Below are positions 43,469 through 52,772 of a stretch of 64,000 bases of DNA, piece by piece (position 1 is the stretch's first letter; each line of letters starts with the position of its first letter). Both the position numbers and the translations under genes were made by a program. The stretch comes from Natronospira sp. (lineage in GTDB: Bacteria > Pseudomonadota > Gammaproteobacteria > Natronospirales > Natronospiraceae), in the NCBI GenBank assembly GCA_003558125.1, contig PWMQ01000076.1:21619-85618 (forward strand). Reading direction: 5' to 3'. The notes under the pieces were generated by a model. That model searched no databases. It saw only the letters and a program-made list of their open reading frames with translations, and had not been told where the DNA came from.

Positions 43469-44422
43469 ATGGCCTCCGCATTCAGCAGCAGCGGCAATGA
43501 CAAGCTTTTCGGCCACGGCCCATCGCCGTTGATTCGCTGTGTGCTCCTGGTCCTGTTGTCCATTGTGATCATCACCGTGGATCACCGCGAAGGCCATCTG
43601 GACCGGGTGCGGCAAAGCCTGGCCCTGCTCACCTACCCGATTCAGCTCATCGTTGACCTGCCTTCATCCGCCATTGACCGAGCCAGCGAGAGCCTCAGCC
43701 GGCGGGGTGAGCTGCTCGAGGAGAATCGACGGCTGCGAGCGGAACGGCTGGAGCTGAGCGGCCAGGTCCAGCGGCTTGAGAGCCTGGAGCAGGAGAACGA
43801 ACGCCTGCGGGAGCTCTTGCAATCAGGCGAGCGGGTGGGCGAACGGCTGTTGGCCGCGGAATTGCTGCAGGTAAGCCTGGACCCCTTCCGCCATCGGGTG
43901 GTGGTGGACAAGGGCAGTCGTCATGGCGTCTATCAGGGCCAGCCTCTGCTGGATGCCGACGGGGTCATGGGCCAGATCACCCACCTCGGTCCCTTCGGCG
44001 CCGAGGCCATTCTGATTACCGACCCAAGCCACGCCATACCGGTGGAGGTAAACCGCAACGGCCTGCGCACCATTGCGGTGGGAACCGGCAACCTTACCCG
44101 TCTGGAGCTGCCCTATCTGCCCAACAACGCCGACATCCAGGAAGGCGACCTGCTGGTCACTTCGGGCCTCGGGATGCGTTTCCCCCGTGGTTACCCGGTA
44201 GGTACGGTTCAATCGGTTGAGCGGCGCCCCGGCGAGACCTTCGCCGCCATCCACGCCGAACCGGCCGCCGCCCTCAATCGCAGCCGGGAAGTCCTGCTGG
44301 TCTGGCGAGAAGACGGCCTGCCCTTTGACCGCGACCCCCTGGCGGACCCGGACTCGAATGGGGGCCGGGACCAGGACCAGAACGATGGCAGCGGCAGCAT
44401 GGATGAAGGGGAGAGCCAATGA
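43469..44422 (+). CDS. mreC: rod shape-determining protein MreC
   Basis: A 317-residue bitopic protein: cytoplasmic N-terminus, one membrane helix (about 25-42, CVLLVLLSIVIITVDH), a coiled coil (about 70-110, leucine-rich with RLRAERLELSGQVQRLESLEQENERL) and two beta-barrel domains (GVYQGQPLLDADGVMGQITHLG; LPNNADIQEGDLLVTSGLG). It activates PBP2. The tail after about 290 is acidic and Asp/Asn-rich (DPDSNGGRDQDQNDG) and probably unstructured. Its stop overlaps mreD by 4 bases (ATGA). Confidence 0.96.
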   Translation: MASAFSSSGNDKLFGHGPSPLIRCVLLVLLSIVIITVDHREGHLDRVRQSLALLTYPIQLIVDLPSSAIDRASESLSRRGELLEENRRLRAERLELSGQVQRLESLEQENERLRELLQSGERVGERLLAAELLQVSLDPFRHRVVVDKGSRHGVYQGQPLLDADGVMGQITHLGPFGAEAILITDPSHAIPVEVNRNGLRTIAVGTGNLTRLELPYLPNNADIQEGDLLVTSGLGMRFPRGYPVGTVQSVERRPGETFAAIHAEPAAALNRSREVLLVWREDGLPFDRDPLADPDSNGGRDQDQNDGSGSMDEGESQ

Positions 44423-44907
44423 GAGATCAGCCTGCACAGGCCCGTTGGGTGATCTGGCTCAGCCTGCTCGTGGCCCTGGCACTGACCATCTGGCCGCTGC
44501 CTGATACCGTTGCGCCATTTCGACCGGAATGGTCGGCCCTGGTTTTGATCTACTGGATCATGGCCCTGCCCCATCGGGTGAACGTGGGCACGGCGTGGAT
44601 TACCGGACTGTTGCTGGATGTGCTCACCGGCAGCCTGCTGGGCCAGCATGCCCTGGCGCTGGCAATAATGAGTCTGGTGGTGGCCGGGTCGCACCTGCGC
44701 ATCCGTGTCTTCCCGGTGTGGCAACAGGCCATGACAGTAATGGCCCTGTTGGGACTGTATGAACTGATGCTTATTCTGGTGGATGGTGTCACTGGCAATC
44801 TCTATGACCTGGAATGGCGCTGGGCGCCGGTACTGGCCGGCATGCTGCTGTGGCCCTGGATCATGTTCCTGCTCAGAGCCCTGCGCCGGCAATTCGGTGT
44901 GAGTTAG
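44419..44907 (+). CDS. mreD: rod shape-determining protein MreD
   Basis: A 162-residue membrane protein with about five helices (WVIWLSLLVALALTIWPLP; WSALVLIYWIMALPHRVNVGTAW; GQHALALAIMSLVV). Length and pattern match MreD of the elongasome. It overlaps mreC by four bases; its TAG stop shares its G with the GTG start of mrdA (TAGTG). RF1 is needed for this stop, so readthrough would affect coupling to mrdA. Confidence 0.95.
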   Translation: MRDQPAQARWVIWLSLLVALALTIWPLPDTVAPFRPEWSALVLIYWIMALPHRVNVGTAWITGLLLDVLTGSLLGQHALALAIMSLVVAGSHLRIRVFPVWQQAMTVMALLGLYELMLILVDGVTGNLYDLEWRWAPVLAGMLLWPWIMFLLRALRRQFGVS

Positions 44908-46784
44908 TGTCTGACCTGCATATTCGCGACCAATCCCAGGATCGCCGCCTGTTCATCGGTCGGGCGGTGCTGGCTGCCGTGGTGGCCACGGCACTGCTGC
45001 TGTTGCTGGTCGGGCGGATGTTCGCCCTGCAGGTCGTGGATCACCAACACTACGCCACCCTCGCCGACGGCAATCGGGTGAGAGTGGAGCCCATTCCGCC
45101 GACCCGCGGCCTGATTTTCGATCGTAATGGTCATATCCTTGCCGAGAATGTCCCCACCTACCAGCTGGAACTGATCCCCGAACAGGTCGAGGACATCGAC
45201 GAGACCCTGGACCAGCTGGCTGAGTTGGTGGAACTACGGGATGCCGACCGGGAGCGTTTCTTTCGCCTCCTGCGCAGCCAACGCCGCTTCCAGCCGGTGC
45301 CGGTTCGACAGAATCTGAGTGAAGAGGAAGTGGCCCGCTTTTCCGTGGAGCGGCAACGTTTTCCCGGTGTGGATATCCGCGCCCGTCTGGCCAGACATTA
45401 TCCCTACGGTGAGCTCACTGCCCATGTTGTGGGTTATCTGGGCGCCATCAGTCGCGAGGATCTGCAACGCATTGATCGCAGCCGCTATAGCGGTACCAAC
45501 CAGATCGGCAAGACGGCCATCGAGTTCTCCTATGAACCAATACTCCACGGCGGTGCGGGCAGTCGCCGAGTGGAAACCAACGCCCAGGGCCGGGTCATCC
45601 GCACCCTGGACGTCCGTGAGCCGGCCATGCCCGGTGACGACATTTACCTTAATCTGGACGTTGAACTGCAACAGACCGCCTGGGATGCCATGGAAGGTCA
45701 GCGGGGCGCCCTGGTGGCTCTGGATACCCGCGACGGCGGTGTGCTGGCCATGGTCAGCCGCCCCTCCTTTGACCCCAACGAGCTCTCCAGAGGCTTGGAG
45801 CATGAAACTTTTCGCCAGCTCCAGGCCGACCCGGCACGGCCCCTGTTCGACCGCGCCACCCGTGGCCGCTACCCGCCGGGCTCCACGGTCAAGCCCATGC
45901 TGGGCCTGGCAGGCCTGGATGCCACGGATCTCGATCCCGACGCCCCCCTGCGCTGTACCGGGGAGTTTTTCATTGATGGGCGTGACCGTCCCTTCCGGGA
46001 CTGGCGACGGGAGGGCCATGGTCCCACCGATTTCGAGAAGGGCATTGTGGAGTCCTGCGATATCTACTTTTACGCCCTGGCCATGGAGCTCGGGATCAAC
46101 AATATCCACCGCTATCTGACCCACTTCGGCCTGGGTGAGCGAACCGGCATCGACATACCCGGCGAGTCCGCAGGCCTGGTCCCCTCGCGAGACTGGAAAC
46201 GCCGCGCCCTGGGCGAAAGCTGGTTCCATGGAGAGACGGTCATCGCCGGCATTGGCCAGGGCTATATGCTTTCCACGCCCCTGCAGTTGGCCAAGGCGAC
46301 CGCGGCCATGGCCAACGGCGGCGAGCTTCGATCTCCGAGACTGCTGCGGGGCTTTCGCAACGCCTTTACCCGGGAATTCGAAGCCATGGACCCACCGGAA
46401 AGCCATCGCTCCGAGTTACTCAGCCAAATTCAGCCCAATCACTGGCAGCGAACCATTGACGCCATGGTGGAATCGGTTCACGGCCCCCGGGGGACGGCCC
46501 GAGCCACCGGCATGAACGCGCCCTACCGGATTGCCGGCAAGACCGGCACGGCCCAGGTCTTCAGCCTGGGCGAGGACGAAGAGTACGAACATGAAGAGGT
46601 GGCTTTCCACCTGCGTGACCATGCCCTGTTCATCGCCTTCGCCCCGGCGGAAGACCCGCGTATTGCGGTGGCGGTTCTGGTGGAACATGGTGGCGGCGGT
46701 GGCGCCGTCGCCGCGCCCCGGGCGCGAGCGGTAATGGACCATTACCTGCTCAAGCTGGAAGAGGAGGCAGACAATGGCGGCTGA
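44907..46784 (+). CDS. mrdA: penicillin-binding protein 2 (elongasome transpeptidase)
   Basis: A 625-residue class B PBP. I chose GTG at 44907 because it overlaps the mreD stop (TAGTG) and gives a short cytoplasmic tail before the membrane helix (GRAVLAAVVATALLLLLVGRMF); the frame has no ATG in this area and the upstream part lies in mreD. The dimerisation domain follows (PPTRGLIFDRNGHILAENVPTY), then the transpeptidase: SxxK nucleophile in YPPGSTVKPML, SxN in VESCDIYFY-type position and KTG in IAGKTGTAQVF. It crosslinks new wall with RodA and is the mecillinam target. Confidence 0.96.
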   Translation: MSDLHIRDQSQDRRLFIGRAVLAAVVATALLLLLVGRMFALQVVDHQHYATLADGNRVRVEPIPPTRGLIFDRNGHILAENVPTYQLELIPEQVEDIDETLDQLAELVELRDADRERFFRLLRSQRRFQPVPVRQNLSEEEVARFSVERQRFPGVDIRARLARHYPYGELTAHVVGYLGAISREDLQRIDRSRYSGTNQIGKTAIEFSYEPILHGGAGSRRVETNAQGRVIRTLDVREPAMPGDDIYLNLDVELQQTAWDAMEGQRGALVALDTRDGGVLAMVSRPSFDPNELSRGLEHETFRQLQADPARPLFDRATRGRYPPGSTVKPMLGLAGLDATDLDPDAPLRCTGEFFIDGRDRPFRDWRREGHGPTDFEKGIVESCDIYFYALAMELGINNIHRYLTHFGLGERTGIDIPGESAGLVPSRDWKRRALGESWFHGETVIAGIGQGYMLSTPLQLAKATAAMANGGELRSPRLLRGFRNAFTREFEAMDPPESHRSELLSQIQPNHWQRTIDAMVESVHGPRGTARATGMNAPYRIAGKTGTAQVFSLGEDEEYEHEEVAFHLRDHALFIAFAPAEDPRIAVAVLVEHGGGGGAVAAPRARAVMDHYLLKLEEEADNGG

Positions 46785-47892
46785 TTCCTTCTCGGTCAGG
46801 GGCAATGACAGCAACGGGCTGCTGGGCAATCTGCGCCTGGATGGCCCCTTGCTGCTGGGCATTGCCCTGCTCAGCGGCTTCGGCATGATCGTGCTCTACA
46901 GTGCCGGCGGCGAAAGTACCTCCCTGCTGATTCGCCAGCTCATTCGCATTGGTCTCGGCCTGGCCATCATGGTTTTCCTGGCTCAACTGCCACCGGTCCT
47001 GTATCGAAGCTGGGCGCCCTGGCTGTTCCTGGCTGGACTGGGACTGCTGGTGCTGGTTCTTCTGGTCGGCGAGACCGGCAAGGGCGCTCAGCGCTGGCTC
47101 AATCTGGGCTTCGTCCGCTTCCAGCCCTCGGAAATGATGAAGCTCGTGGTGCCACTGGCCATTGCCTGGTATCTCCACGACCGCGGGGTACCGCCGCGCT
47201 GGTGGCAGGTCATTGTTGTTCTTCTGGCAATTGCTGTTCCAGTGGCCCTGATCGTCCGTCAGCCTGACCTGGGCACCGCTCTGCTGGTGGCAAGCGCCGG
47301 TTTCTTCGTCCTCTTTCTGGCCGGTCTTCGCTGGCGGTACATGATCGGCGGCCTGGTGGCGGCAGGTGCGGCCCTGCCACTGCTCTGGGCCTATCTCCAC
47401 GAATACCAGCGCCAGCGGGTGCTGACCTTCCTCAATCCGGAATCCGACCCCCTGGGGGCCGGCTATCACATCATCCAGTCGAAGATTGCCATCGGCTCCG
47501 GCGGGTTCTTTGGAAAAGGCTGGACCGAGGGCACCCAGTCGCAACTGCAGTTTCTGCCCGAGCGGTCCACCGATTTCATCTTTGCGGTTCTCGGCGAGGA
47601 GTTCGGCTTGCTGGGCGTGATGGTCCTGGTGCTGCTCTACCTTTTCCTGTTCTGGCGAGGCATGGTGCTGGCACTGCGGGCTCAGGACAACTTCGGGCGC
47701 CTGGTGGCCGGCAGCCTGATGCTGACCTTCTTCGTCTATATCTTCGTCAATACCGGCATGGTGACCGGCCTGCTCCCCGTGGTGGGTGTTCCCCTGCCAC
47801 TGGTGAGCTACGGTGGTACCTCAATGGTGACCTTGATGGCCGGCTTCGGTATTCTCATGAGCATCAACAGCCACCGACGGTTCATGCACTGA
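46774..47892 (+). CDS. rodA: rod shape-determining protein RodA (SEDS glycosyltransferase)
   Basis: A 372-residue SEDS polymerase with about ten membrane helices, which joins lipid II into glycan strands with PBP2. Conserved parts: KGAQRWLNLGFVRFQPSEMMKLV (about 92-112), RQPDLGTALLV, the large loop LGAGYHIIQSKIAIGSGGFFGKGWTEGTQSQLQFLPERSTDFIFAVLGEEFG and LPLVSYGGTSMV. It overlaps mrdA by 11 bases and shares one base with the mltB start (TGATG). Confidence 0.97.
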   Translation: MAADSFSVRGNDSNGLLGNLRLDGPLLLGIALLSGFGMIVLYSAGGESTSLLIRQLIRIGLGLAIMVFLAQLPPVLYRSWAPWLFLAGLGLLVLVLLVGETGKGAQRWLNLGFVRFQPSEMMKLVVPLAIAWYLHDRGVPPRWWQVIVVLLAIAVPVALIVRQPDLGTALLVASAGFFVLFLAGLRWRYMIGGLVAAGAALPLLWAYLHEYQRQRVLTFLNPESDPLGAGYHIIQSKIAIGSGGFFGKGWTEGTQSQLQFLPERSTDFIFAVLGEEFGLLGVMVLVLLYLFLFWRGMVLALRAQDNFGRLVAGSLMLTFFVYIFVNTGMVTGLLPVVGVPLPLVSYGGTSMVTLMAGFGILMSINSHRRFMH

Positions 47893-48875
47893 TGAAGCCC
47901 TATATCCTTGCCATTCTGCTGGCCCTCAGTTTCCTGCCCACTACCCTGTCGGCAGCCAATTGGCTGGAGCGGGATGATATCAATCGCTTCATCGACCACA
48001 TGGAGGAAGAGCATGGTCTTGAGCGGCAGTGGCTGGAGTCAGTGTTCAGCCAGGTGATCCGCCAGGATGCCGTGCTGGAGGCCATCGCCAGCCCGGCCGA
48101 AGCCCTCCCCTGGCATCGTTACCGCCCGATTTTCATGACCTCCGAACGCGTCCAGGGCGGGGTTGCCTTCTGGCAGGAACACGAAGGCATCATCCGGCGA
48201 GCCAGCCAGGAATTCAGTGTCGACCCCGAGATCATCGTTGCCATCATCGGTGTCGAGACCTATTACGGCCGTCATCAAGGCCGACACCCGGTACTGGACT
48301 CACTGGTGACCCTGGGCTTCGATTACCCCCCCCGGGCGGATTTCTTTCGCCGGGAGCTGGAGCAGCTCTTCCTGCTCGCCGACGAGGAAGCCCTGGACAT
48401 TCACAAGCTGCGAGGGTCCTACGCCGGTGCCATGGGCGTGGGCCAGTTTATTTCATCCAGCTACCGCTATTACGCCGTGGATTTCAGCGGCAGTGGCCAA
48501 CGCAATCTTTTCAGCGACTGGGAAGATGCCATCGGCAGCGTGGCCAACTATTTCAAACAACATGGCTGGCGGGCGGGTGATGCCGTGGTGGTTCCGGCCA
48601 TCCTGCCGGAGGATCGGCATCTCGAGCCGCCTTCGGGTCTGGAACGGCGACCGGCCGCTGAACTGCGAGAGGCCGGTCTGATCTTCAGCGAGGGCGTAAG
48701 CGACGACGAACGGGTGCTGCCGGTCCGACTGGAGCAGGAGAACGGCGAGGACTGGTGGGTGGGCCTGCACAACTTTCGTGTGATCACCCGCTACAATCAC
48801 AGCCCCCTCTACGCCATGGCGGTCTGGGAGCTGAGCCGGGCGATCAAGCGTGAATACCGAGAAGGGTCTGGGTAA
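47892..48875 (+). CDS. mltB: lytic murein transglycosylase B
   Basis: A 327-residue exported enzyme with a signal peptide (MKPYILAILLALSFLPTTLSAA); no lipobox, so unlike E. coli MltB it may be soluble in the periplasm. It cleaves glycan strands to anhydro-muropeptides. The catalytic Glu is in IGVETYYGRHQGRHPVLDSL (about 118); LRGSYAGAMGVGQFISSSYRYYAVDF and SVANYFKQHGWRAGD are typical. Same place in the rod cluster as in Pseudomonas. Stop codon TAA. Confidence 0.95.
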   Translation: MKPYILAILLALSFLPTTLSAANWLERDDINRFIDHMEEEHGLERQWLESVFSQVIRQDAVLEAIASPAEALPWHRYRPIFMTSERVQGGVAFWQEHEGIIRRASQEFSVDPEIIVAIIGVETYYGRHQGRHPVLDSLVTLGFDYPPRADFFRRELEQLFLLADEEALDIHKLRGSYAGAMGVGQFISSSYRYYAVDFSGSGQRNLFSDWEDAIGSVANYFKQHGWRAGDAVVVPAILPEDRHLEPPSGLERRPAAELREAGLIFSEGVSDDERVLPVRLEQENGEDWWVGLHNFRVITRYNHSPLYAMAVWELSRAIKREYREGSG

Positions 48876-48877
48876 CG

Positions 48878-49675
48878 ATGAAGGGAGTAATCCACCGTCG
48901 GCTGCTGCCCACAGGCGGTCTCATGCTGCTACTGGTCCTGGCCGGCGCCTGCGCGCCCTTTGATGTCCAGGACAGCGGGCCACGAACGCCGCCAGCCGGC
49001 CTGGACCGGATTCCGGAACCCACGCCTCGGGAAGAGCCACGCAGCCGCTACGGCAACCCCGACAGCTATGAAGTCTTCGGGCGCACTTACCACGTAATGG
49101 ATTCCGCCCGCGGCTATGAGGAAGAAGGCATTGCTTCCTGGTATGGCAAGAAATTTCACGGCGAGCGTACCAGCAGTGGCGAGGAATACGACATGTATGC
49201 CCTCACCGCAGCCCATACCCGCCTGCCCCTGCCCACCTATGTGCGGGTCACCAACCTGGAAAACGACCGCAGCCTGGTGGTTCGGGTCAATGATCGCGGC
49301 CCCTTCGCCCACGACCGGCTGATTGATCTGTCCTATGCCGCCGCCCACCGTCTCGGTTTCGCCGACCAGGGCACCGCCAGGGTGCGGGTGGAGGCACTCA
49401 CCGGACAGAACGAGAGTGGTGGTCCGAGCCTGGGGCCGATTGAGGGGCCGGTCCGTATCCAGGTGGGCGCCTTTCGTGACCGCGACAACGCCCTCGCCCT
49501 CAAGCGGCGACTGGAGTCACGGGATATCCGGCCGGTGCGGGTTGAATCGGAGCGCGGGCGCCGGGGCGTGCACCGGGTTCGGGTAGGGCCGCTGGACAGC
49601 CAGGATCGGGTGGAAACCATCCTTGGCCGCCTTCGGGATGCCGGCATTCAGGACACCAGCCTCGTCAGAGACTGA
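48878..49675 (+). CDS. rlpA: RlpA septal/lytic lipoprotein with SPOR domain
   Basis: A 265-residue protein. Lipobox LAGAC near residue 24. A double-psi beta-barrel lytic domain (about 80-170) has GIASWYGKKFHGERTSSGE, VRVTNLENDRSLVVRVNDRGPF and LIDLSYAAAHRLG; the SPOR domain (about 187-262) has VRIQVGAFRDRDNA and VRVGPLDSQDRVE and binds denuded glycans at the septum. In Pseudomonas RlpA cleaves such glycans. Start at 48878, two bases after mltB. The last gene before the dacA promoter. Confidence 0.95.
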   Translation: MKGVIHRRLLPTGGLMLLLVLAGACAPFDVQDSGPRTPPAGLDRIPEPTPREEPRSRYGNPDSYEVFGRTYHVMDSARGYEEEGIASWYGKKFHGERTSSGEEYDMYALTAAHTRLPLPTYVRVTNLENDRSLVVRVNDRGPFAHDRLIDLSYAAAHRLGFADQGTARVRVEALTGQNESGGPSLGPIEGPVRIQVGAFRDRDNALALKRRLESRDIRPVRVESERGRRGVHRVRVGPLDSQDRVETILGRLRDAGIQDTSLVRD

Positions 49676-49714
49676 GGAACCTGGACCAAAAATACTCGTC
49701 GGAACAATCACTCC

Positions 49715-49744
49715 TGTTAAAATGGGGCGCTGGCATCATGCCAG
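49715..49744 (+). promoter_or_regulatory. dacA promoter with palindrome at the predicted start
   Basis: An extended -10, TG-T-TAAAAT (49715-49723), stands 67 bases before dacA. The perfect palindrome CTGGCAT-C-ATGCCAG (49730-49744) falls at the expected transcript start. It would form a 5' hairpin in the mRNA or serve as an operator. The -35 is not clear, as usual for extended -10 promoters. Confidence 0.5.
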
Positions 49745-49789
49745 TCGCCGAAAAGCCGTTCCCTTGTTGCAACACAGGTACTCTGACCG

Positions 49790-50932
49790 ATGACCAAGAT
49801 CGCTGCTCGCCTGGCGGCCGCCGCCACCCTGTTGCTGGCCGTCACCGCCGCAATGGCTTCCAGTCCCATTCCCTCCGCCCCGTCGGTGGATGCTGAAAGC
49901 TATGTCCTGCTGGATTACAACAGTGGCCGCATACTGGCCGACAAGGACCCGGAAAAAGCAGTGGAACCGGCCAGCATCACCAAGGTGATGACCGGCTATG
50001 TGGTGTTCCAGGCCCTGGCTTCCGGCAGCATCAGCCTGGACGAGGAGGTGGTGGTGAGCGAGCGGGCCTGGCGGATGCCGGGCTCACGCATGTTCATCGA
50101 AGTCGGCACCCGGGTCACGGTGGAGAACCTCCTGAAAGGCATGATCATCCAGTCCGGCAACGATGCCAGCGTGGCCCTTGCCGAACATGTGGCGGGTTCG
50201 GAGGCAGCCTTTGTGGATCTGATGAATCAGTATGCTGAGCGTATTGGCATGGAAAATACCCGCTACGCCAATGCCACGGGCCTGCCCCACGAAGACCAGA
50301 TCACCACGGCTCACGACACGGCATTGCTGGCCCGCGCCCTGATTCGGGAATTTCCCGAACACTACGGCTGGTATTCAGAGCGGGAATTCACCTGGAACGG
50401 CATCCGCCAGAACAACCGCAATACCCTGTTGTGGCGGGATGAGTCCGTTGACGGGCTCAAGACCGGCCACACCACCTCGGCCGGCTACTGCCTGGTAACC
50501 TCGGCCCGCCGGGACGACACCCGGCTGGTCTCGGTGGTGATGGGGTCGAGCAGCGAGAGAGCCCGCGCCGATGCCAGCCAATCCCTGCTCAACTACGGTT
50601 TCCGCTTCTTTGAAACCCATCGCCTCTATGCGGCCGGCGAGCCGCTGTCGGAAGAACGGGTCTGGGGCGGGGCCAGCGACACGGTGCCGGTGGGCCTGAG
50701 CGAGGATCTTTACGTCACCGTTCCCCGGGGTAGCTACAGCAACCTGGACCCGGTGATGAACCTCAGCAGCCGTCTGGACGCCCCCCTGCAGTCTGGCGAT
50801 GAGCTGGGCACTGTCCAGGTCAGTCTCAACGGTGAGCTGGTCGCGGAACGTCCGGTTCACGCCCTTGAGGACGTGGAATCCGGCGGGCTCTGGCGACGCC
50901 TTGTGGACCGTGTCCGCCTGATGTTTGATTAA
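49790..50932 (+). CDS. dacA: D-alanyl-D-alanine carboxypeptidase (PBP5/6 family)
   Basis: A 380-residue exported low-molecular-mass PBP that trims the terminal D-Ala from pentapeptides. Signal peptide MTKIAARLAAAATLLLAVTAAMA. Active-site motifs: SITKVMTGY (SxxK), SGNDASVAL (SxN) and DGLKTGHTTSAGYC (KTG). The PBP5 C-terminal beta domain (about 280-360; VPVGLSEDLYVTVPRGSYSNL) and a terminal amphipathic helix (LWRRLVDRVRLMFD) anchor it to the inner membrane. Stop codon TAA; dat follows after 9 bases. Confidence 0.97.
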   Translation: MTKIAARLAAAATLLLAVTAAMASSPIPSAPSVDAESYVLLDYNSGRILADKDPEKAVEPASITKVMTGYVVFQALASGSISLDEEVVVSERAWRMPGSRMFIEVGTRVTVENLLKGMIIQSGNDASVALAEHVAGSEAAFVDLMNQYAERIGMENTRYANATGLPHEDQITTAHDTALLARALIREFPEHYGWYSEREFTWNGIRQNNRNTLLWRDESVDGLKTGHTTSAGYCLVTSARRDDTRLVSVVMGSSSERARADASQSLLNYGFRFFETHRLYAAGEPLSEERVWGGASDTVPVGLSEDLYVTVPRGSYSNLDPVMNLSSRLDAPLQSGDELGTVQVSLNGELVAERPVHALEDVESGGLWRRLVDRVRLMFD

Positions 50933-50941
50933 AGGCAGCCC

Positions 50942-51820
50942 ATGGCCATACCTTTGCCAACAGCCTGGTTGAATGGTGAGTTCCTGCCAGTGCAGGAAGC
51001 GCGCATCTCCCCCCTGGATCGGGGCTTTCTGTTCGGTGACGCGGTTTACGAGGTCATCCCCGTCTATGACGGCCAGCCTTTTCGCCTGGATGAACACCTG
51101 GCGCGGCTGGAGAACAGCCTGAAAGCGATCCGGCTCAGTGATGCCATGGGACGCCAACGCTGGCGTGACACCCTGTTGGAACTGGTCGAACGCAATGGCG
51201 GGGGAGACCAGAACGTCTACCTGCAGGTTTCTCGGGGCACGGATAAGGGTCGTGAACATGGATTTCCGGCCGAGCCGATAGCACCCACCTGTTTTGCCAT
51301 GAGCTCGCCCCTGCCCCGCCCCCCGGCCCATCTGCGAAGCGAGGGGGCACGGGCGCATCTGGTGGAGGACCTGCGCTGGCGGCGCTGCGACATCAAGGCA
51401 ACAACCCTGCTGCCCAACATCCTGGCCAAGCAGGCAGCCCATGAGGCCGGCGCCGACGAGGCCCTGCTCCACCGCGACGGCGAACTCATCGAGGGCAGCT
51501 CCATGACCCTCTTTCTGGTCAAGGACGGTGTCATCCATACGCCGCCCCAGAGTTCTGCCATTCTGCCGGGCATTACCCGACAGGTGGTGCTGGAACTGGC
51601 GCACGAGCTCGGGATTTCGGTTCAGGAAACGGCTCTGCCCCTGGAACAACTGGAGCAGGCCGATGAACTCTGGTTCAGCAGCTCCAGCCGGGAAATCATG
51701 CCGGTCACCCGAGTCGACGAACAAACCATCGGCGAGGGCCGCCCCGGGCCGGTCTGGGCCCGCGTGCAGGCGGCACTGGAAGCTTCCACAAGACAAGGCA
51801 AGAAACAGGCAGTGTCATGA
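50942..51820 (+). CDS. dat: class IV PLP aminotransferase, probable D-amino acid transaminase
   Basis: A 292-residue fold-type IV PLP enzyme. MAIPLPTAWLNGEFLPVQEARISPLDRGFLFGDAVYE and the PLP Lys in RRCDIKATTLLPNILAKQAA are typical of D-alanine aminotransferase, which interconverts D-Ala and D-Glu for wall synthesis; GSSMTLFLVKDGVI and SSSREIMPVT bind the cofactor phosphate. Branched-chain aminotransferase is possible but the wall-gene neighbours (dacA upstream, ybeD overlapping by 4 bases downstream) fit Dat. Confidence 0.88.
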   Translation: MAIPLPTAWLNGEFLPVQEARISPLDRGFLFGDAVYEVIPVYDGQPFRLDEHLARLENSLKAIRLSDAMGRQRWRDTLLELVERNGGGDQNVYLQVSRGTDKGREHGFPAEPIAPTCFAMSSPLPRPPAHLRSEGARAHLVEDLRWRRCDIKATTLLPNILAKQAAHEAGADEALLHRDGELIEGSSMTLFLVKDGVIHTPPQSSAILPGITRQVVLELAHELGISVQETALPLEQLEQADELWFSSSSREIMPVTRVDEQTIGEGRPGPVWARVQAALEASTRQGKKQAVS

Positions 51821-52089
51821 GCATCAACGAAGACAACACACCGCTGGAGTTCCCCTGCGATTTCCCGCTCAAGATCATGGGGCGGGATCAGGAAGGCTTT
51901 CGCGAACATGTGATAGAAATCGTCAGCCGTCATGCAGGTGAATCGGCGGTCCTGAATGTGCGTGACCGGGAAAGCCGGGGTGGGCGCTTTGTCTCCCTGA
52001 CCGTTACCGTCCGGGCCGAGAGCCGCCCCCAGCTGGATGACATCTACCGGGAACTGCACGCCTCCGAGCGTGTACTGATGACGCTCTGA
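51817..52089 (+). CDS. ybeD: DUF493 (YbeD) family protein
   Basis: A 90-residue protein with an ACT-like fold in its family. [24 protein letters not shown] and [28 protein letters not shown] are diagnostic of DUF493. Its function is unknown; it lies between dacA/dat and lipB as in E. coli (dacA-ybeD-lipB). Overlaps dat by 4 bases (ATGA). Confidence 0.93.
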   Translation: MSINEDNTPLEFPCDFPLKIMGRDQEGFREHVIEIVSRHAGESAVLNVRDRESRGGRFVSLTVTVRAESRPQLDDIYRELHASERVLMTL

Positions 52090-52091
52090 CC

Positions 52092-52742
52092 ATGGCCGCC
52101 CCCGCCTCCGCCCGCCAGACCCCAACGCCGCCCGAGTTCAGTGAACTGGGGCGACGCGACTTCGAGCCGGTATGGGCCGAGATGAAGGAGTGGACTCTGG
52201 CCCGCAAGGGCGAGGAAAGGGACCGCATCTGGCAGGTGGAGCACCCGCCGGTCTTTACCCTGGGCTTGGCCGGCAAGCACGAACATGTACTCGCCCCCGG
52301 CGATATCCCGGTCATCGACATCGACCGCGGCGGCCAGGTGACCTACCACGGCCCCGGTCAGCTGGTGGTCTATCCCCTGCTCAACCTGCGACGCCTGAAG
52401 CTGGGCGTCCGGGCCCTGGTCGAGGCCCTTGAGAACGCAGTCATCGACACGCTGGCCGGCTACCGGATTGCGGCGGTGAATCGTCCCGATGCCCCCGGGG
52501 TCTATGTGGACGGCCGCAAAATCGCCGCCCTTGGCCTGCGTGTGCGCAATGGCTGCACCTACCACGGCCTGGCCTTCAACGTGAACATGGACCTGGAACC
52601 CTTTACCCGCATCAACCCCTGCGGTTTCCAGGGCCTGGAAGTCACCCAGGTCGCCGATCTGGGCGGCCCCGGCGACCTGCTCACCGTATGGCGCGACCTC
52701 CAGCCCCATCTCCTCCACCATCTCGGCTACACCCCGGCCTGA
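52092..52742 (+). CDS. lipB: octanoyltransferase LipB
   Basis: A 216-residue enzyme moving octanoyl from ACP to lipoyl domains. Motifs: [21 protein letters not shown], the catalytic Lys in [11 protein letters not shown] (about 143), [12 protein letters not shown] and the catalytic Cys in [13 protein letters not shown] (about 180). It follows ybeD by two bases. lipA, usually near, is not in this window: the next gene is convergent murU after 30 bases. Confidence 0.97.
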   Translation: MAAPASARQTPTPPEFSELGRRDFEPVWAEMKEWTLARKGEERDRIWQVEHPPVFTLGLAGKHEHVLAPGDIPVIDIDRGGQVTYHGPGQLVVYPLLNLRRLKLGVRALVEALENAVIDTLAGYRIAAVNRPDAPGVYVDGRKIAALGLRVRNGCTYHGLAFNVNMDLEPFTRINPCGFQGLEVTQVADLGGPGDLLTVWRDLQPHLLHHLGYTPA

Positions 52743-52772
52743 ATCCGGCAAGCTCCCAAGAGATGAAGCCCA

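Noticed and set aside
44814..44906. Upstream ATG start for mrdA inside mreD
   Set aside because: It would add 31 residues from the mreD frame region with no PBP2 similarity; GTG at 44907 gives the normal short cytoplasmic tail.
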